The notes under the pieces are model-generated. The model had not been told where the DNA came from. It ran no database searches and saw only the letters and a program-made list of their open reading frames with translations. 64,000 nt of DNA, from assembly GCA_023101885.1 (NCBI GenBank), contig JALPQD010000410.1, positions 1,210,142-1,274,141 on the forward strand. The letters are read 5' to 3'. Of this stretch, positions 22,400-34,839 are shown piece after piece. The position numbers and the translations under genes are program-made. The stretch comes from Typhlomys cinereus (Eukaryota; Chordata; Mammalia; Rodentia; Platacanthomyidae). Position 1 is the first letter of the stretch, and each line of letters opens with the position of its first letter.

Positions 22400-24274
22400 G
22401 TGTGAAAGATTATGTGCTGATGCAGATACAAAGAGTAGCTCTAGTAATGCAGTCAGTTAGCACACAGTGCTTACATAATAATGGATGATTAAAGGGTACT
22501 TTGGAGATGAATAGCTTGTATACTATCATAAAGTTTTATTAGCAACCTTGATAAGTGTAAAATATCCAAGAAGCGCTTAGGTACATAAATGCACCTGAGT
22601 CGATAGCAGAGGGAACATGCATCAGAAAGAAATCAATTTCTAAGCAAAATCAGGAGGATCTTGGGCAAGAATAAGGGGGGAAATTTAGCTGTAGATCAAC
22701 TGTACTTCCCACAAGTGTGGCCTATTTCCTGACTTCTTAACTTATGCATCCACTTCAATGCTGTCCTTTGAAAGAAGCTGGGGAGAAACTGTACATTGAT
22801 TCCATTCATGATCCTTATGAATTTAATCACTTCTGGAACTTTTATAATTGACTTCTGAAACGGACACTTTCTTTTAGCTCTTTTAACGGGATTTTAGATA
22901 AAGGCATTGTAATTCTGAGTCACTCTTGGTGAAAAGATGGGCACTTAAGGAGGCCATTGGTTTCTCTCCTCTCTTCTTCGCCTCCCCTCCTTCTTTCTCA
23001 GCTTTCTTCCCTTCGTTCCTTCTTTCTTTCCTTCATCCAACAAATGGGATGAAGCTATTTTATGAGTCTCATAATCCTTCTCTGAAGACCTCTAGAAATG
23101 GTTTTAAGTAATCTAGTGTGGCTGTAGCAAGCACATATTTTCCAAGTTAATGATGTCATTTGTTAGTTTAAAATAGTTTAAAATACTCTGGCTCCTGGTA
23201 ATTACATTCCTTAGAATAAACACTGTGGTTCTTCTGGTTGGGTTTGGAGATACTGCAAACTATGGGAGACCTGAATATCATCATCCAGCTAGCGACAGGT
23301 ATGGACAAGCAGCTCTGAGATGAGATGTGAGGAGCTGAGCAGTCCAAGGCACTGCATGTTATTGACCAAGGTGCTAAGAGAGAGCAGGTAATATAAGGCT
23401 ATGGGATCTGATGATTATGCCCAGGAACAGGCCACGCAAGAGAGGGGCACGGCGGACTTAACCATCAATGTTCTACAAGTGAAAAATGATCCTTGCAAGA
23501 GAGGGTGGTTTGAACTGCCCAGGAACCTTTCCAATTGCAGGAAGTTCATGAATCTTTGCAACCTTGTTTAACCTAATTCAGCCAGAGAGAACGAAGCCTC
23601 CCAGTTTCACTGGATGAGAGGCGCTAAAAGTGGCCTCTTCCCCTGCTTTGGTAAGCTGCCTCCTTTGCTTCTTAGCAGGGATACACATCTCAAAAGTAGC
23701 ATCAGGTCCAAAGCTCTGGAGGAGCTTGCCACGTGAACACAGACTAATCGTTATCGATTCCTTGGGTCTTCATGGTAAAGGGACATTAATTATCATCAGC
23801 CCCACTGCACTAATGCAGTTGTAATGAGTGGGCCTTTGGGAATTCTCAGTGAAGAAACCATTTATCAGATCTCAGTAGTCAGCAAGGGAGGAGGATGGGC
23901 AGAAGGGGTAATGGGGAGGTAGGTGTCAGAAGACCATTTTATTGGTCTGACTTTAGTTACCCCCAGAATTTCTGCTCCTTTATATACCTGTCCCCAGGGA
24001 CTTTGTGGAATGACTCTCTTTTCCCTACCCTCTGGTGTTTCTACCCACAGAACAGTAGCCTTGACTTCTAGATGCATCCAGCCAAGCACACTCACTTCTC
24101 TCTCACAAATAAAGGCTAAGCAAGATCTTAGTAAGGATTGACAGTAGATGCATATCTGGGAGATGGAGAGAGACCCCCAAACTCCTACTTGCCACCTTTC
24201 TTAGCAGAAAGTTATCTCAGTATACCCACTTTCTTTCTTGTCTCTGTCTCCTCTTCCTCTTTCTTTTACCTCTT
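22400..24274. other. intron sequence upstream of the exon, nothing recognised
   Basis: Mostly unique-looking sequence with a pyrimidine-rich part at 22960-23035. No additional exon was recognised. Confidence 0.4.
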
Positions 24275-24490
24275 GTGACTACTGAGTGCTAGCACTTAAT
24301 GAGTACTTAGTATGCGCTAAGCACCATGGTTAACCCAGTTATCTCACCTATGCTTTGCAGATTTAAGGAGGCATGTTATTTTTTTACCAAACATTTTGCA
24401 GATAGGGAATAAAAAAAAATCTGAAGTTCAAAAGGCTAAAAAGGGTTTAGTCAAAGTCAGAGCTATAGATTTAACTGAAACCAAGTACTC
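24275..24490 (-). mobile_element. MIR SINE, minus orientation
   Basis: CTACTGAGTGCTAGCACTTA, AGTATGCGCTAAGCACCATGG, TTATCTCACCTATGC, CAAAGTCAGAGCT lie in reversed MIR order. It ends about 220 bp before the GRIN2B exon. Confidence 0.75.
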
Positions 24491-24693
24491 TTATTTTAAC
24501 TTACGTTTTTTTCAAGTGATTCCAATTGATGCAATCTTGGATGATTACTGCATAATCAAACATTAATTTGAGGAATATCAAGTTTGCTAATGGTGTCTGT
24601 GTATCTTTCCAATGGCCTATCTTCACACTTCTTCTATCTGCTCAACTGCTGTGTTCTTGGTATATCATCTTCGTTCTTTTAATCCTCCTTTGA

Positions 24694-24852
<159 letters not shown>

Positions 24853-25354
24853 TAAGCAAAATCGAGAGTCAGGGATATAAGGTTTTGCAACACATGAAGG
24901 ATTAAGCGGCCTCTTGGTTTTCAACCCTGCTCAGGAGGAGCAAGAGAACAAAACTTTCAAAACACCGAAGCAGCTAGGCCTCAACTCGCATCTTCACCTT
25001 CCTGCTATTTTGGTTAATTGCAAAGTGGTTTTGATTATGTGTTGCTGTTTATTAGTGGAAGCTGCATTGCTTTCTAAATCATGACTGTTTCAATGGAAGA
25101 TGACACATGCATATCATAACCCAACTTGGTAAAGAGACCAAATAGATGATATGATTTAGAATGTGTGTCCTAGGCAGTGTCTGAGAAGGCCCAAACAACT
25201 AGTTCACAAAGAAATGAGTTAAAAGTTTTCATGATTGACAGGTTGCTCCTCTAGTCTCTGTTCCGAATCTGTCCTGTTTACAGCCGACAATAATGTTTGG
25301 ATTTCTGTCATTAAAAATGAATTAATGTTGGCTTTGCTTCTCACTGACCTGCTT

Positions 25355-25555
25355 TTTTGGGATCTCAGGGAGGATCTCTTTGCTTTGTGCCTCAGTTTCT
25401 TTCTCTGTAAAATGGAAACAGTGATCATTTACCTGTGTAACAAGCATGAGAACGAAATGTACTAACGTCTGTAAAATACTTGGAATAGAACCTGGTCCCC
25501 AGGGAGTACTTAACAAGCTTTGGATATCGTTGTTATTCTAGAGTCTTAGTTAGGC
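25355..25555 (+). mobile_element. MIR SINE
   Basis: GTGCCTCAGTTTCTTTCTC, TGTAAAATGGAAACAGTGAT and the trailing GTAAAATACTTGGAATAGAAC, GGAGTACTTAACAAGC match the MIR core and 3' region. Confidence 0.8.
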
Positions 25556-25831
25556 ATGTGAAAGTTATCACTGATTCTTTCCAGGTATCTTGCACTGGGC
25601 ATTTGTCTCATGAGACATTATGACAAACAGTTCTACAAATAATTGAGCCTGGGAAATGCTATGTAGAGCTTTTTTACTGAGGGAAAAACCTCAGAACAGA
25701 TTGGCAGCTTGAAAGTCCAAAGGTGCTTTGTAGCAAAAAAAAAAAATTAATTTTATTTGATGTGATGTTCCCTAAAAATTCCCCATGAGACCACTTTATT
25801 CATGATAGTCCCATTCCAGGAAAAGCTTGCT

Positions 25832-26168
25832 TGGGAACTGGGGAGATGACTCTTGTTCAAAGCTTTTGCCTTGCAAGCAAAAAGACCTGAGTTCAGATCC
25901 CATGTAAAAATGCTGTAATTCTAGCCTGCAAGGCTCTGGGATTCCCTTGAGCAAGCTGGCTAGCTAACCTAGTGCTAATTGTCTGTTCTAGGTTTAATTA
26001 GGGACCCAGGCTTATAACAAGTAAGGTGGAAGAGCAATCAAGTATGATCCCCAATATCACCTGTGGGCCTCCATAGGCATTGGGCACTCATTCAGATTCA
26101 CCCACTTACATTTAAGCGCGCACACACACGCATGCATGCATGAATGCACACATATGCATATGCACAAA
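25832..26168 (+). mobile_element. B2-superfamily SINE, subfamily A (with extra middle segment), plus
   Basis: GGGAACTGGGGAGATGACTC, CTTGCAAGCAAAAAGACC, GAGTTCAGATCCCATG, then GGAAGAGCAATCAAGTATGATC and CAATATCACCTGTGGGCC resemble subfamily A. A B3-like middle segment (about 25948-26020) and a long ATGC/CA tail distinguish it. Confidence 0.75.
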
Positions 26169-26169
26169 T

Positions 26170-27555
26170 GTTCCCCCCATACTAACATAAACACACAAAG
26201 AAAACCATGCAGGGCAAAATCATTTAGAGACCTGCCTGGTTTTCTTATGTAGCCGCAGTGTGATAGTTGGGGATTCCATTTTGCTCCAGACCTACACTCT
26301 CTCTCTAGGGGGTCAGATCCCTTAGTCCATCAATTCTGCATTTGTTCTAGCTCTTAAATGTCTTCCTTACCAAGTTCATAGACTCTGTGGGGCTGAGAGG
26401 AAGACACACCTTGTCAGTGTGGTTCTCCCTCCAGTGGAAACCAAATATATTTATTTGTTTTCTGCTACTTGAAATTTTGACAGAGGAAAAATGCCATAGA
26501 CATGACAACTTTGACAGAGAAAAAAGCCATTTGGACCCATGGTTCCAAAGTACTTGGCACATGGTCGCCTGGCCATGTGGATTTGTATTTATGGTAAGGC
26601 AACGTTTGTAATGAAAGCATGTGACATAGGAAGTCTATTCACTCCAGGGTAGCAGTGCCTAAGTCCCAAGATTCCCTTAGAAGCACATACCCGTGACCTA
26701 ACATCACCTTCTAAACGTGCCATCATCTTCCAGTCATGCCACAGCCTATTGTCCAAGACTTCAGTCATGGACTTTGGGGATGTTCAATATCTAAGTTATA
26801 GCACTAACCTATTTTTAAGAACAAGAATAGTCAAGAGGCCAGAGACAAACCCTCCAAAGTTCGCTATGTTGTCACTGAGAACCTTGGATGGCAATGTTAG
26901 GAGAATACTCACCTGTGAATTGGACATCTGTGGTTCAGACTGTGGATCCGAAGAGGTGATTCCTCACACCGAAAGACCTCAGTCTATCATGCCTTTGCTA
27001 TCATGAGATAGAGCTAAAAGGTTTATTTAAATTAGCCTGGGGCATTCTTGATTACAGCTGCCTTCCCTCCACTAAGGTATGATGGGATCTCAAACGGCCG
27101 TTCCCAGGGCTCCTGCTCTCCATCCCAATCAAGCCACTTTTCACTGCTGCTGCACAGACTCCATAATTTCAGAAGTGTTCTGGCCCCTCACGTATAATAG
27201 GCACTTCTGAGTGTCTCCAGGAGAGTAGTTATTAATAACTGAGACTTCCTGTGCGAGTGAGATGTCCAGATGGAGCAGAACTTATGCACTGTGGTGACAA
27301 CTACCTCAAGCAGAGGCATCTATCTCATAGCTGCCCTTAACAGACATCATTTAGAGACCTGCCCAGTTCTCTTACACAGGCCACAGTGTGAGAGTTGGGG
27401 ATTCCATTTCCCTCTAGAACTAAACCCTCCCTCTAAGGGGTGAAATCCCTTACACCATCAATTTGTTCTAGCTTTTAAATGTCTTCCTTACCTTAATGGA
27501 CATTCAGGTCAGTCCTACATACGACTGCTAGAATGAACTTCCTAAAACACAACCA
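26170..27555. other. intron sequence with one internal duplication
   Basis: The segments near 26220-26350 and 27350-27485 share phrases (CATTTAGAGACCTGCC, GTTGGGGATTCCATTT, GTTCTAGCT), so an old repeat or duplication about 1.1 kb apart is present; its family was not recognised. Confidence 0.5.
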
Positions 27556-27559
27556 TATA

Positions 27560-27838
27560 TTTGTGTGTATGCATGTGTGTGCTCATGCATGCATATGCAT
27601 ACAAGAGAGCAATTGAGTGTGTGTGCCTGTGGAGACCCAAAGGTAACATCAGGATTATCCTGGATTGCTCTATCTCCTTATTGTTTGTCTCTAGAGTTTC
27701 CCAATCTTCACCTTCCAGGACCAGAATTGCAAGCTCCCGCCATTTCTGTTTGGCATTTTTATGTGGGATTCTGTGGATCAGAATTCAGGTCTTTGCCTGT
27801 GAGGCAAAGGCTTAACCCTTGACCAGTGTTCCTGACCC
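27560..27838 (-). mobile_element. B2-superfamily SINE, subfamily A, minus
   Basis: A TG-rich tail at left, then reversed body landmarks GGATTATCCTGGATTGCTC, CAGGACCAGAATTGC, CTGTTTGGCATTTTTATG, CAGGTCTTTGCCTGTGAGG, ending at the reversed head. Confidence 0.85.
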
Positions 27839-28189
27839 ACAACCATGTGCTCTTTCCCTGCTCCCAAGCACCTCAAGGCGCTGTATTGATGAACCGGGTG
27901 CATGTTTTATCGATTCCGGAACTCAAGCCTCCAATCTACTTTCCAAGGTTCATAGTGTACTCCTTGTGGCTTCCCACCCTGGGCTCCTTCTGCTCTGAGA
28001 ATGTGCTCTACTAAGGCCACTCCTCCGTACCACATGCTGTGTTTCCTGTTCCTGGAATGAACTGTACAATTATACAAATTATAAGCATTCCTTGCATCCC
28101 AGGGAACATGCGTCTGCCTCCTCCGATCAGTAGCTGTGCTCTAGTGTCTCGCTGCCTCGTCCCTGCTTTGGTCCCCTGCTTCGGGTCAG

Positions 28190-28318
28190 CTGCAGCTTCC
28201 CCAGACCTGCCTTGTAGTCCCAGAGGGCAAGGGCTCCATCTCATCATTGTGTCCTCATGGCACCTGGAAGTGTGCATTGCATAAAGCATTAGATAAATAT
28301 TTGTGGAATGAATGAGGA
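28190..28318 (+). mobile_element. L2 LINE 3' end
   Basis: CAGAGGGCAAGGGCTCCATC, GTGTCCTCATGGCACCTGG, then AGATAAATATTTGTGGAATG AATGA (split) is the characteristic L2 3' terminus. Confidence 0.75.
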
Positions 28319-28319
28319 C

Positions 28320-29869
28320 CATTACATAAGTGAATCCAAAATCTATCACTGAGTGTCCAAGTTTTATGCTATTACTTTCGCTATAATAGGCTGTTTTCTT
28401 TTAAAAGGGGAATAAAACTCTTTATGTAAATTGAATTTTTATAGATCATACTTTACACGCATTGAAGGAACTTGCTATTTAAGGAAATTCTGTGGTTAAT
28501 GTTTTTGTAAAGCTTTTGAGGGAGGGGCTGAGATCACAGGTCAGAACATTTCATATCAAGCTGGTTAAGCCAGAGAGCCTTTTTGAAGCAAGATGTTGAA
28601 TGTTCGTTGAATTGACAGAGTTGCAGACACCCTAGATTCAGAACCCCTGATATGGGTCACTCATGGGCAGGGAAGACTGGCAGGGACTGCCAGGCTATAG
28701 AGCATGTTTGGGATGTGGGGAGTAGGTTGTGCCTGTCCTTCTACTGTGTTACCAATGCCCTTTGGGTATCATTCTCAAGCTTCTCATCCCATCCCCCTCA
28801 GGTTCCTAGGATGCAGCAGAAGTCCAGGGTGATAGGCACCAGGGCTAAGTTCTCCAGGCCACGGGTGGGAACAGGAAAGATTAGCCCGGGAGGAAAGTAG
28901 CGTCTGAGAAGCAGGAGCTCACAGCGTCTACTCTAGTCTGGCAGTATGGAGTCTCCCGGCCAGACCAGTTCACGTTTCCTGACCTGCCATTCTTCATTTC
29001 TAAAGCAAGAATGTGAAATTGAAAAGGTTTCTAGAGCCTCCCATTCCCCCCTTCCCCAGCTTTAACTTCTGAGATGAAGGCTTCACCCTGCAAACGAAGA
29101 GGATGTTTGGGGATGTGAAACTGGGGTAGGCCCTAGAGCATGCCAAGGAGCCCGAGTTTGTCTGGCAGCATGGCAGCTCCAAGAGAAGGTGTGCCTGCCG
29201 TTCCTATCATGCTGGTAATATCATAGTCCCAGAAAGGCCTTCCCTGGTGACCTACGCTCAGGTAGCCACCCAGCCACTCCATCACAGCAGCTCGGTGTTT
29301 TTTTTCTCCAGCGTAATCATTGCCTACCTTTCCACTTAATTACTTGCATGCTTCTGGCCGTCTCTCCACACCAGCATGGGTGTTTTAGAGGGAGAGGGAC
29401 CTTGGTCACCTCTATACTTGTAATCCAGTAGGGAATATCTGGCTCAACGTGTACCAGAGATAACTGCTAAAAGAATGATGTCCAGATGTATAGAAATGTT
29501 GATCAGCTGTTTCTCTTCTGAACATGCACACACACAACTATCTTTAGATGGTTGGTTCCTGAAATGATTACAAAGTTGGTACCTTCCAGCCTCCACCTTC
29601 CAGTGAGTGCTGTAGGTCTGTGGAGGACTGGGAGACTCTTCAGGGGGCTCAGTAGCCAATGGAGGGGAGAATCAGCCGCTTTAAGCAGTAACCTCGGGGA
29701 GGAGGATGTATAGCATTGCTGCTGTGATCCGTGTGGTGGACGCTATTATATTCCTTTAGGTTCTTAAATGAAATCCTAAGGCTGCTTATAGATTTGACTC
29801 TTTTAGAAAGACTTGAAGTCAAAACAGCCTCATTTATGGTTTGGGAAATTCCGAGAGATCTACTTCAGT
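28320..29869. other. intron sequence, nothing recognised
   Basis: Unique-looking, locally GC-richer around 28640-29300. I checked it for the next GluN2B exon and did not find it. Confidence 0.4.
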
Positions 29870-30030
29870 TCCCTATATTGCCTGAATGAGTGACTGTTAC
29901 TACCTGAGTCTATTTCCCTTTAGTGAAATGGGCTTTTACATGAAGCTGTTGTAAAGATTAAATGAGACTTTCTAGTCAAACAGCAGTTAATAGTGAGGGA
30001 AACATAGGCAGTATTCAGCAAATGTCAATT
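29870..30030 (+). mobile_element. MIR SINE remnant
   Basis: GTCTATTTCCCTTTAGTGAAATGG, split as CTATTTCCCTTTAGTG and AAATGGG, then TGTAAAGATTAAATGAGA follow the MIR core order. Confidence 0.6.
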
Positions 30031-30153
30031 GGTAGTTGTCATCCTTCATGTGTAATTTTTTTAAAGGAAGTATTTGCACACGGTAAAAGTCAAATGGCAC
30101 AAATTGATAATCCAACAAAAAGAAATTCCTCTTCTCATCTTTGCCCTGCTCTC

Positions 30154-30205
30154 CAGAGCAATCATTGTCCTCATTTCTAGAACCTTCCTCAGAGCAATCA
30201 TTGTC
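30154..30205 (+). repeat. short direct duplication, 16 bp identical
   Basis: CAGAGCAATCATTGTC occurs at 30154-30169 and again at 30190-30205, 36 bp apart, with weaker similarity continuing on both sides. Confidence 0.9.
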
Positions 30206-30477
30206 ACAGTTTCTGATGTATTGCTATGAAAATATGCCAAGCACATCCAGCATTTAATATATTTACTTAACATAAGCAGCGTCTGCTCTCACGGGTGAAC
30301 CTTTAGCGGGGTCTTGTGTGTGAATCTTTAATGAGTGCTACATAAGTAAACAGTGAGAGACCCAGGCACTGAGGACAGCAGAGATCTGTGGAGGAGAATT
30401 ATGTTTACACAAATCCAAGGACATCTCTCTGCCATGGAAGAATGGTAGAGTAGAGCATAGAGAAAGGGGTGTAGGCT

Positions 30478-30585
30478 TAGTATGGTGATACAGGCCCGTG
30501 ATTTCAGTACTCAGATCATGTGTTTGAGGTCAGCTTGGGCTACATAGCAAAACCCCCATCTCCGAAACAAAAGCCAAAACCTGAA
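30478..30585 (+). mobile_element. B1 SINE, plus, truncated
   Basis: TTAGTATGGTGATACAGGCC, TTTGAGGTCAGCTTGGGCTA, CATAGCAAAACCCCC and an A-rich tail follow the B1 body. Confidence 0.75.
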
Positions 30586-30617
30586 AGGTAAGATGGGGAG
30601 ATAGACAAACATAACGT

Positions 30618-30760
30618 ATACACACAAGCATACATGTGCGCGCATGTGTGCACACACATATACATGCATGCAAGCACACGCACACATATACATGCATGCA
30701 AGCACACGCACACATATACATGCATGCATATGCCCTTGCACACACACATGCACATAGGCA
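30618..30760 (+). repeat. CA/ATGC-rich tandem repeat, 28-bp unit
   Basis: The unit CACACGCACACATATACATG then CATGCAAG repeats nearly three times. It likely grew as the tail of the preceding retroposon. Long open frames on both strands here are low-complexity artefacts. Confidence 0.9.
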
Positions 30761-30764
30761 TGGA

Positions 30765-32384
30765 ATGGAGAATGAGCAAGGTAGAGAATGGTGGAAACAA
30801 TCATTGCTTGCAGAGTGGGCTCCTTCATAAGACTTTCTAAGTGGGGGACAGCTGCATAAACTTGCATTAAAAACAGTCTGGCACAGAGAAGCAGCTCCAG
30901 CCAGCTTCCAGGCCTGTCTCTCTCCGAGCCGCTCATGATTTGCTTCATTGCAACTGCTATCTGCTTCCATTTAATCGTTCCTAAAATGGGGACCATAAAA
31001 ATGAACTGCAGTGGGGGTGTGTTCTGAGTAATGACTTCAAGGAGTGATGATCCTGCACTTTCGGGCAGTCAGAATGTAAACAGACCTTAAAGGGACGGTT
31101 TGGCTTGGATGTCAAGGAGGCAGTGGAAACTCTGCCTTTCCACAGGTCTTCTCCCCGAAGACACACTTCGGTGTGTTTTACACATCTTTCATCCTTCATC
31201 TTTCCTCACTCTTTACGTAGACAGAAGCATCCCCAGCTTCTTTGGGCCATTTCTCAGACTCTTTAAAAAAAGTCCTTGTCCCCTGTAGTTTGCTGCACTG
31301 ACACCACAGCAAAGGAAGTCATAAGGTTGAAAGTATACATTACACAGCCTTCAGTCCAAAAGAGTAGTTACGACTTAATGAGGAGACTAATGGGAGGGAT
31401 GATGTGCACCTGGCTGTGAAAGAGAAGAACCCTCTCCCCCCCAAAAATAGTAAAAACAAAATACTCAACCAGTTTCTACAGCTTGGAATGAACAAGACAG
31501 GGAAAAGAAGCCTCACACACAGCAGAAAACAAGTAATTAAAGTGAGGGAGATGCTCTGTGATACTCCAAGTGGTGATGACCATGTTCCCCATGACCACTC
31601 TGCTGATACTGAGGTACATTTCTACCTCTGCAGAATCTCATTCAAAGCTTTTGACTGACAGCGTGAGTCCTTCCACCTACTGTCAAGCACATGGAAGAAC
31701 AATCTGACACAATACTTGTGAACACAGGGCTATCTGTGTTTTGTAGCTCCACCACACTTGTGTCCAGAACAATGAGAGATGTTACCGAGTGGGCCAGTAA
31801 ATATTTGGTGGCATCCTGAATGAATCTGTGCAAACCAGTTTCCTACCTATCAGGCTCAAAGGAGGAGCAGCGCTCACTCCAGCATCCATAGAGGGCAGCA
31901 AAGGAGAGCAACTAACTCATGTCAGAGGGGTTTGTTCTGGATCTCCTGATACCTGCACTTGACAGACAACATGCTATTTTTACCAGCTTTGAACTGAGTA
32001 CTGATGTGCTTCATTAGATTAAGGGATTAGAACCAGGGATCCATGGAGGAAAGCGATGGGAATTTGAATCGTTAAGGGGAAGGAGAAGAAGGCATGGGGG
32101 TGATGACTTACTCTCTTTAAATGTATGAAGAATTCTTGGGCCAAGTGTGGAGCTCAGCTGGGCACTTCCTCCCGAGACTGAACCAGAGTAAGTGGGCTTA
32201 AGATCAAGCAGAAAGGATTTATGTTGACTACAGAGAAAATTTCCTAATAGAGCAAAGGGCCGAGTACTGAAATTGCTAGTGATGCCAGGGGACAACTTTG
32301 AAAGTCCTCAAAATTGGATGAGTCCTCTTCTCTCTGTGATGTACAGTTTGCCTAGGAAGTAAGGCATCAACTGGAGGGCTCTTA
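30765..32384. other. intron sequence, nothing recognised
   Basis: Mostly unique-looking. A weak CTCF-like word lies at 31885-31899 but is one base short of the consensus. No exon or repeat family was recognised. Confidence 0.4.
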
Positions 32385-32389
32385 CAGTT

Positions 32390-32540
32390 TTCTTCCCTTC
32401 CCTCCCCTTCTCTCCCTTCCCTTTCCCTCCCTTCTCTCCTTCTCTTTCCCTTCCCTTTCTCATTTCTTTCCTTGCTTTCTCTGTTCTCTCTCCCTCCCTC
32501 TCTTCCTCCTTCCCTCTCTTTCTCTTTTCCTTCCTTCCCA
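32390..32540 (+). repeat. polypyrimidine tract (CCTT/CTCC)n
   Basis: About 150 bp almost free of purines on the + strand. The minus-strand Glu/Lys/Arg-rich open frames are artefacts of this. Confidence 0.9.
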
Positions 32541-34755
32541 CCCATAATCATCCCATTTACCATGACCCAAGGACTTCCCTACCAAATTAGCATCATAATG
32601 TTTCTAGCGACTGACATTGAAAGCAATAGCAAAAAAGAAAACAAAAGCATAGAGCAATGAGAAATGATACTGAGATATATTTAACATTGCTATAACCTAC
32701 AATACTTCACCAGTCTTCCAACTTGACATGAACTAGCACTGGCTTGATTGTGCATGTTCCTAGGTAAGAAAAGACTCTGTCAAGTTGTCTTAGTTATAAC
32801 AATAATCTATACAGAGGGCCTCACAAAGAATTGCATTATTTTGGAGTATTTTTCTAACGTGGGATTGTCAGAGATTTCATGTTCGGGTTGCTCCTGTATT
32901 CTTATCTCCAAGATGTCGGGACCATCATGGTGGTCTACATATTTTTCTGAGGTTCAAAGAAAGGCCATGGGAGCCAGGCCCCAGAGGAGAGCAGGAGAAG
33001 GAAGAGAAGGAGGAAGCAAAGGAGAAGAGGAGGAAGAAGATTATTAATCCCTGCAGTTTGAATGCTGCTGTGCAGCTCAGTCAGTCTTTTCAGCCACATC
33101 CCAAGTTCAGTTGTGAAATAATTGAGAAAGAAGAGCAGGGTATGTGGTGGGAAGCAACATGAGAAATACCCTTTCAGAGTCAGGAAACCCACCCAACTCC
33201 TTGTATGGTAATTAAAACATGGGGATCACATTTCCTGCATTCATCTGTAACTGACTTTTAAAATGTCACTCAGAAAGGCCAGTTGTCTTCAGATGCTGGT
33301 CCCCAGCCACAGAATGAAAAGGATCAAAACTAAGGTATCCTTGGATGGCTTTCCTTCCAAAACCTGTACTTGCTGATGGGGACAAGGACAGAACCGAACC
33401 AAGAGACTGAAGTCCTGGCTTAACCTTGGCCTGAGCAACCAGTAGAACCTCTCCCCCTAAAACATAGCTCCTGTCCATCTGGTTTCAGTTTTCTGAGATC
33501 TTTATCTCATGACCCTTATTCATGGCTAGCCCCTGAGTCCTCTGAACTATTCTTCTAATTGTTGTATTTTTCCAATAGAAGTATTGATTAAACAAAGGTA
33601 TGGCACAGAAGTTATTATGATTTAATGTTTATGTCTATGCTAAAAACACTTGTAGTTTTCCTATTTTAAGGGCATTTATGTTGATTAAAGGCATTTAAGG
33701 AAGGGATACATTAAAAATGTAACTCACACATATTAAAATTCTTTGCTCTGTGCACATTGTGTCTACGGGTTCATCTTGTAACACAACGAGATACAGCAGA
33801 GCTGAGAACATAATGTATGAATAGCAATCTCCTTTTATCTCCTACTAAGATGTTATAGACACGTTCCTATTTTATTAAATAATACTCAAAATAATGAGAC
33901 TTAGTAACTGCCTAATATTTCACTGTAGGGATGAGTCATCCTTCTGCAAAGGTTCCTTATGATGAGACATTTAGATTTGTGTTGAATAAGGGCGCTGGCT
34001 TTCATATGGAAATAATTTCAGAGTCGGTGATGGTCAAAGTTTGAGGCCAGAAGATTGCTTTCCAAGGTGAAAAGAGTTGATCTTTTTTTTTTTCTTATCC
34101 CTTAATATTAAAAGTGAAAATCCTCGATTTGGTGATTGCTTGGCAACTAGCAGCGAACAGTGTGCGGTGTGTGGACAGCATCTTTGCTCCGGTGGGACTT
34201 AACAGAACCTTCTTGGTCCTTTGCTGGAATGTGCTTCTCACTTTGCTTCTAATTCTTTTCTCGGTTGATTGTAACACCCAGAAATGGTGTTGGACATGTG
34301 TTTTGCGTATTTATACTTTGAAAAAAAAGCATACTGGGTTCATTTTCTTGAGAGCTGGAGACCTGGAAAATTCAGGCCCACTTTGCTAAGAACCCAGCGG
34401 GGCTTCTGGGGATTGTAGTGTTCTGCCCAGGGCCGGTTCTAATGTCCCTGGCACAGAAGGCTCCTAGGGAGAGCGCAATGCTTTCCTTTCACCACTGGGG
34501 GCAGCACTGGGTTGACCGATCCGCCCACAGTCAGCTGTGCCCTGAGACTAAGGGGCCATTCTAGTCCTATAGGCTTCTTTTCACTCTTCCTTGCATTTAT
34601 TAGGGGCAGGTTGACTTGAACTGAGATTTGAAGTTTGACATTAAAGCCAAGACATTACCCTTCGTGGTCAAGCATGCCTTTATTGATCAGGTACCACATA
34701 TCTTATCCTTTGTATTTTTCCTACAATGAAGAGAAATTGGTACTAGGGCATGCAT

Positions 34756-34756
<1 letters not shown>
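32541..34756. other. intron sequence, nothing recognised
   Basis: Includes a short (AGG)n stretch near 32990-33040 and an AT-rich part at 33560-34000 that may be a very old LINE fragment. No exon was recognised. Confidence 0.35.
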
Positions 34757-34831
<75 letters not shown>

Positions 34832-34836
34832 CTCCC
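34757..34836 (+). repeat. (CT)n microsatellite
   Basis: About 34 uninterrupted CT units, then CCCTCCTCCCCC. One of the longest pure dinucleotide runs in the window. Confidence 0.97.
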
Positions 34837-34839
34837 CCA

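Noticed and set aside
30511..30996. 161- and 146-codon frames on the minus strand
   Set aside because: Cys/Val/Met-rich translation of the CA/ATGC tandem repeat and a B1 fragment; no protein similarity.
31885..31899. CTCF-like word CCATAGAGGGCAGCA
   Set aside because: Right half matches but the left half is out of register by one base.
34491..34508. CTCF-like word ACCACTGGGGGCAGCACT
   Set aside because: One base short between the CCA and GGGGC parts relative to the consensus; weaker than the motifs at 44116 and 48996.
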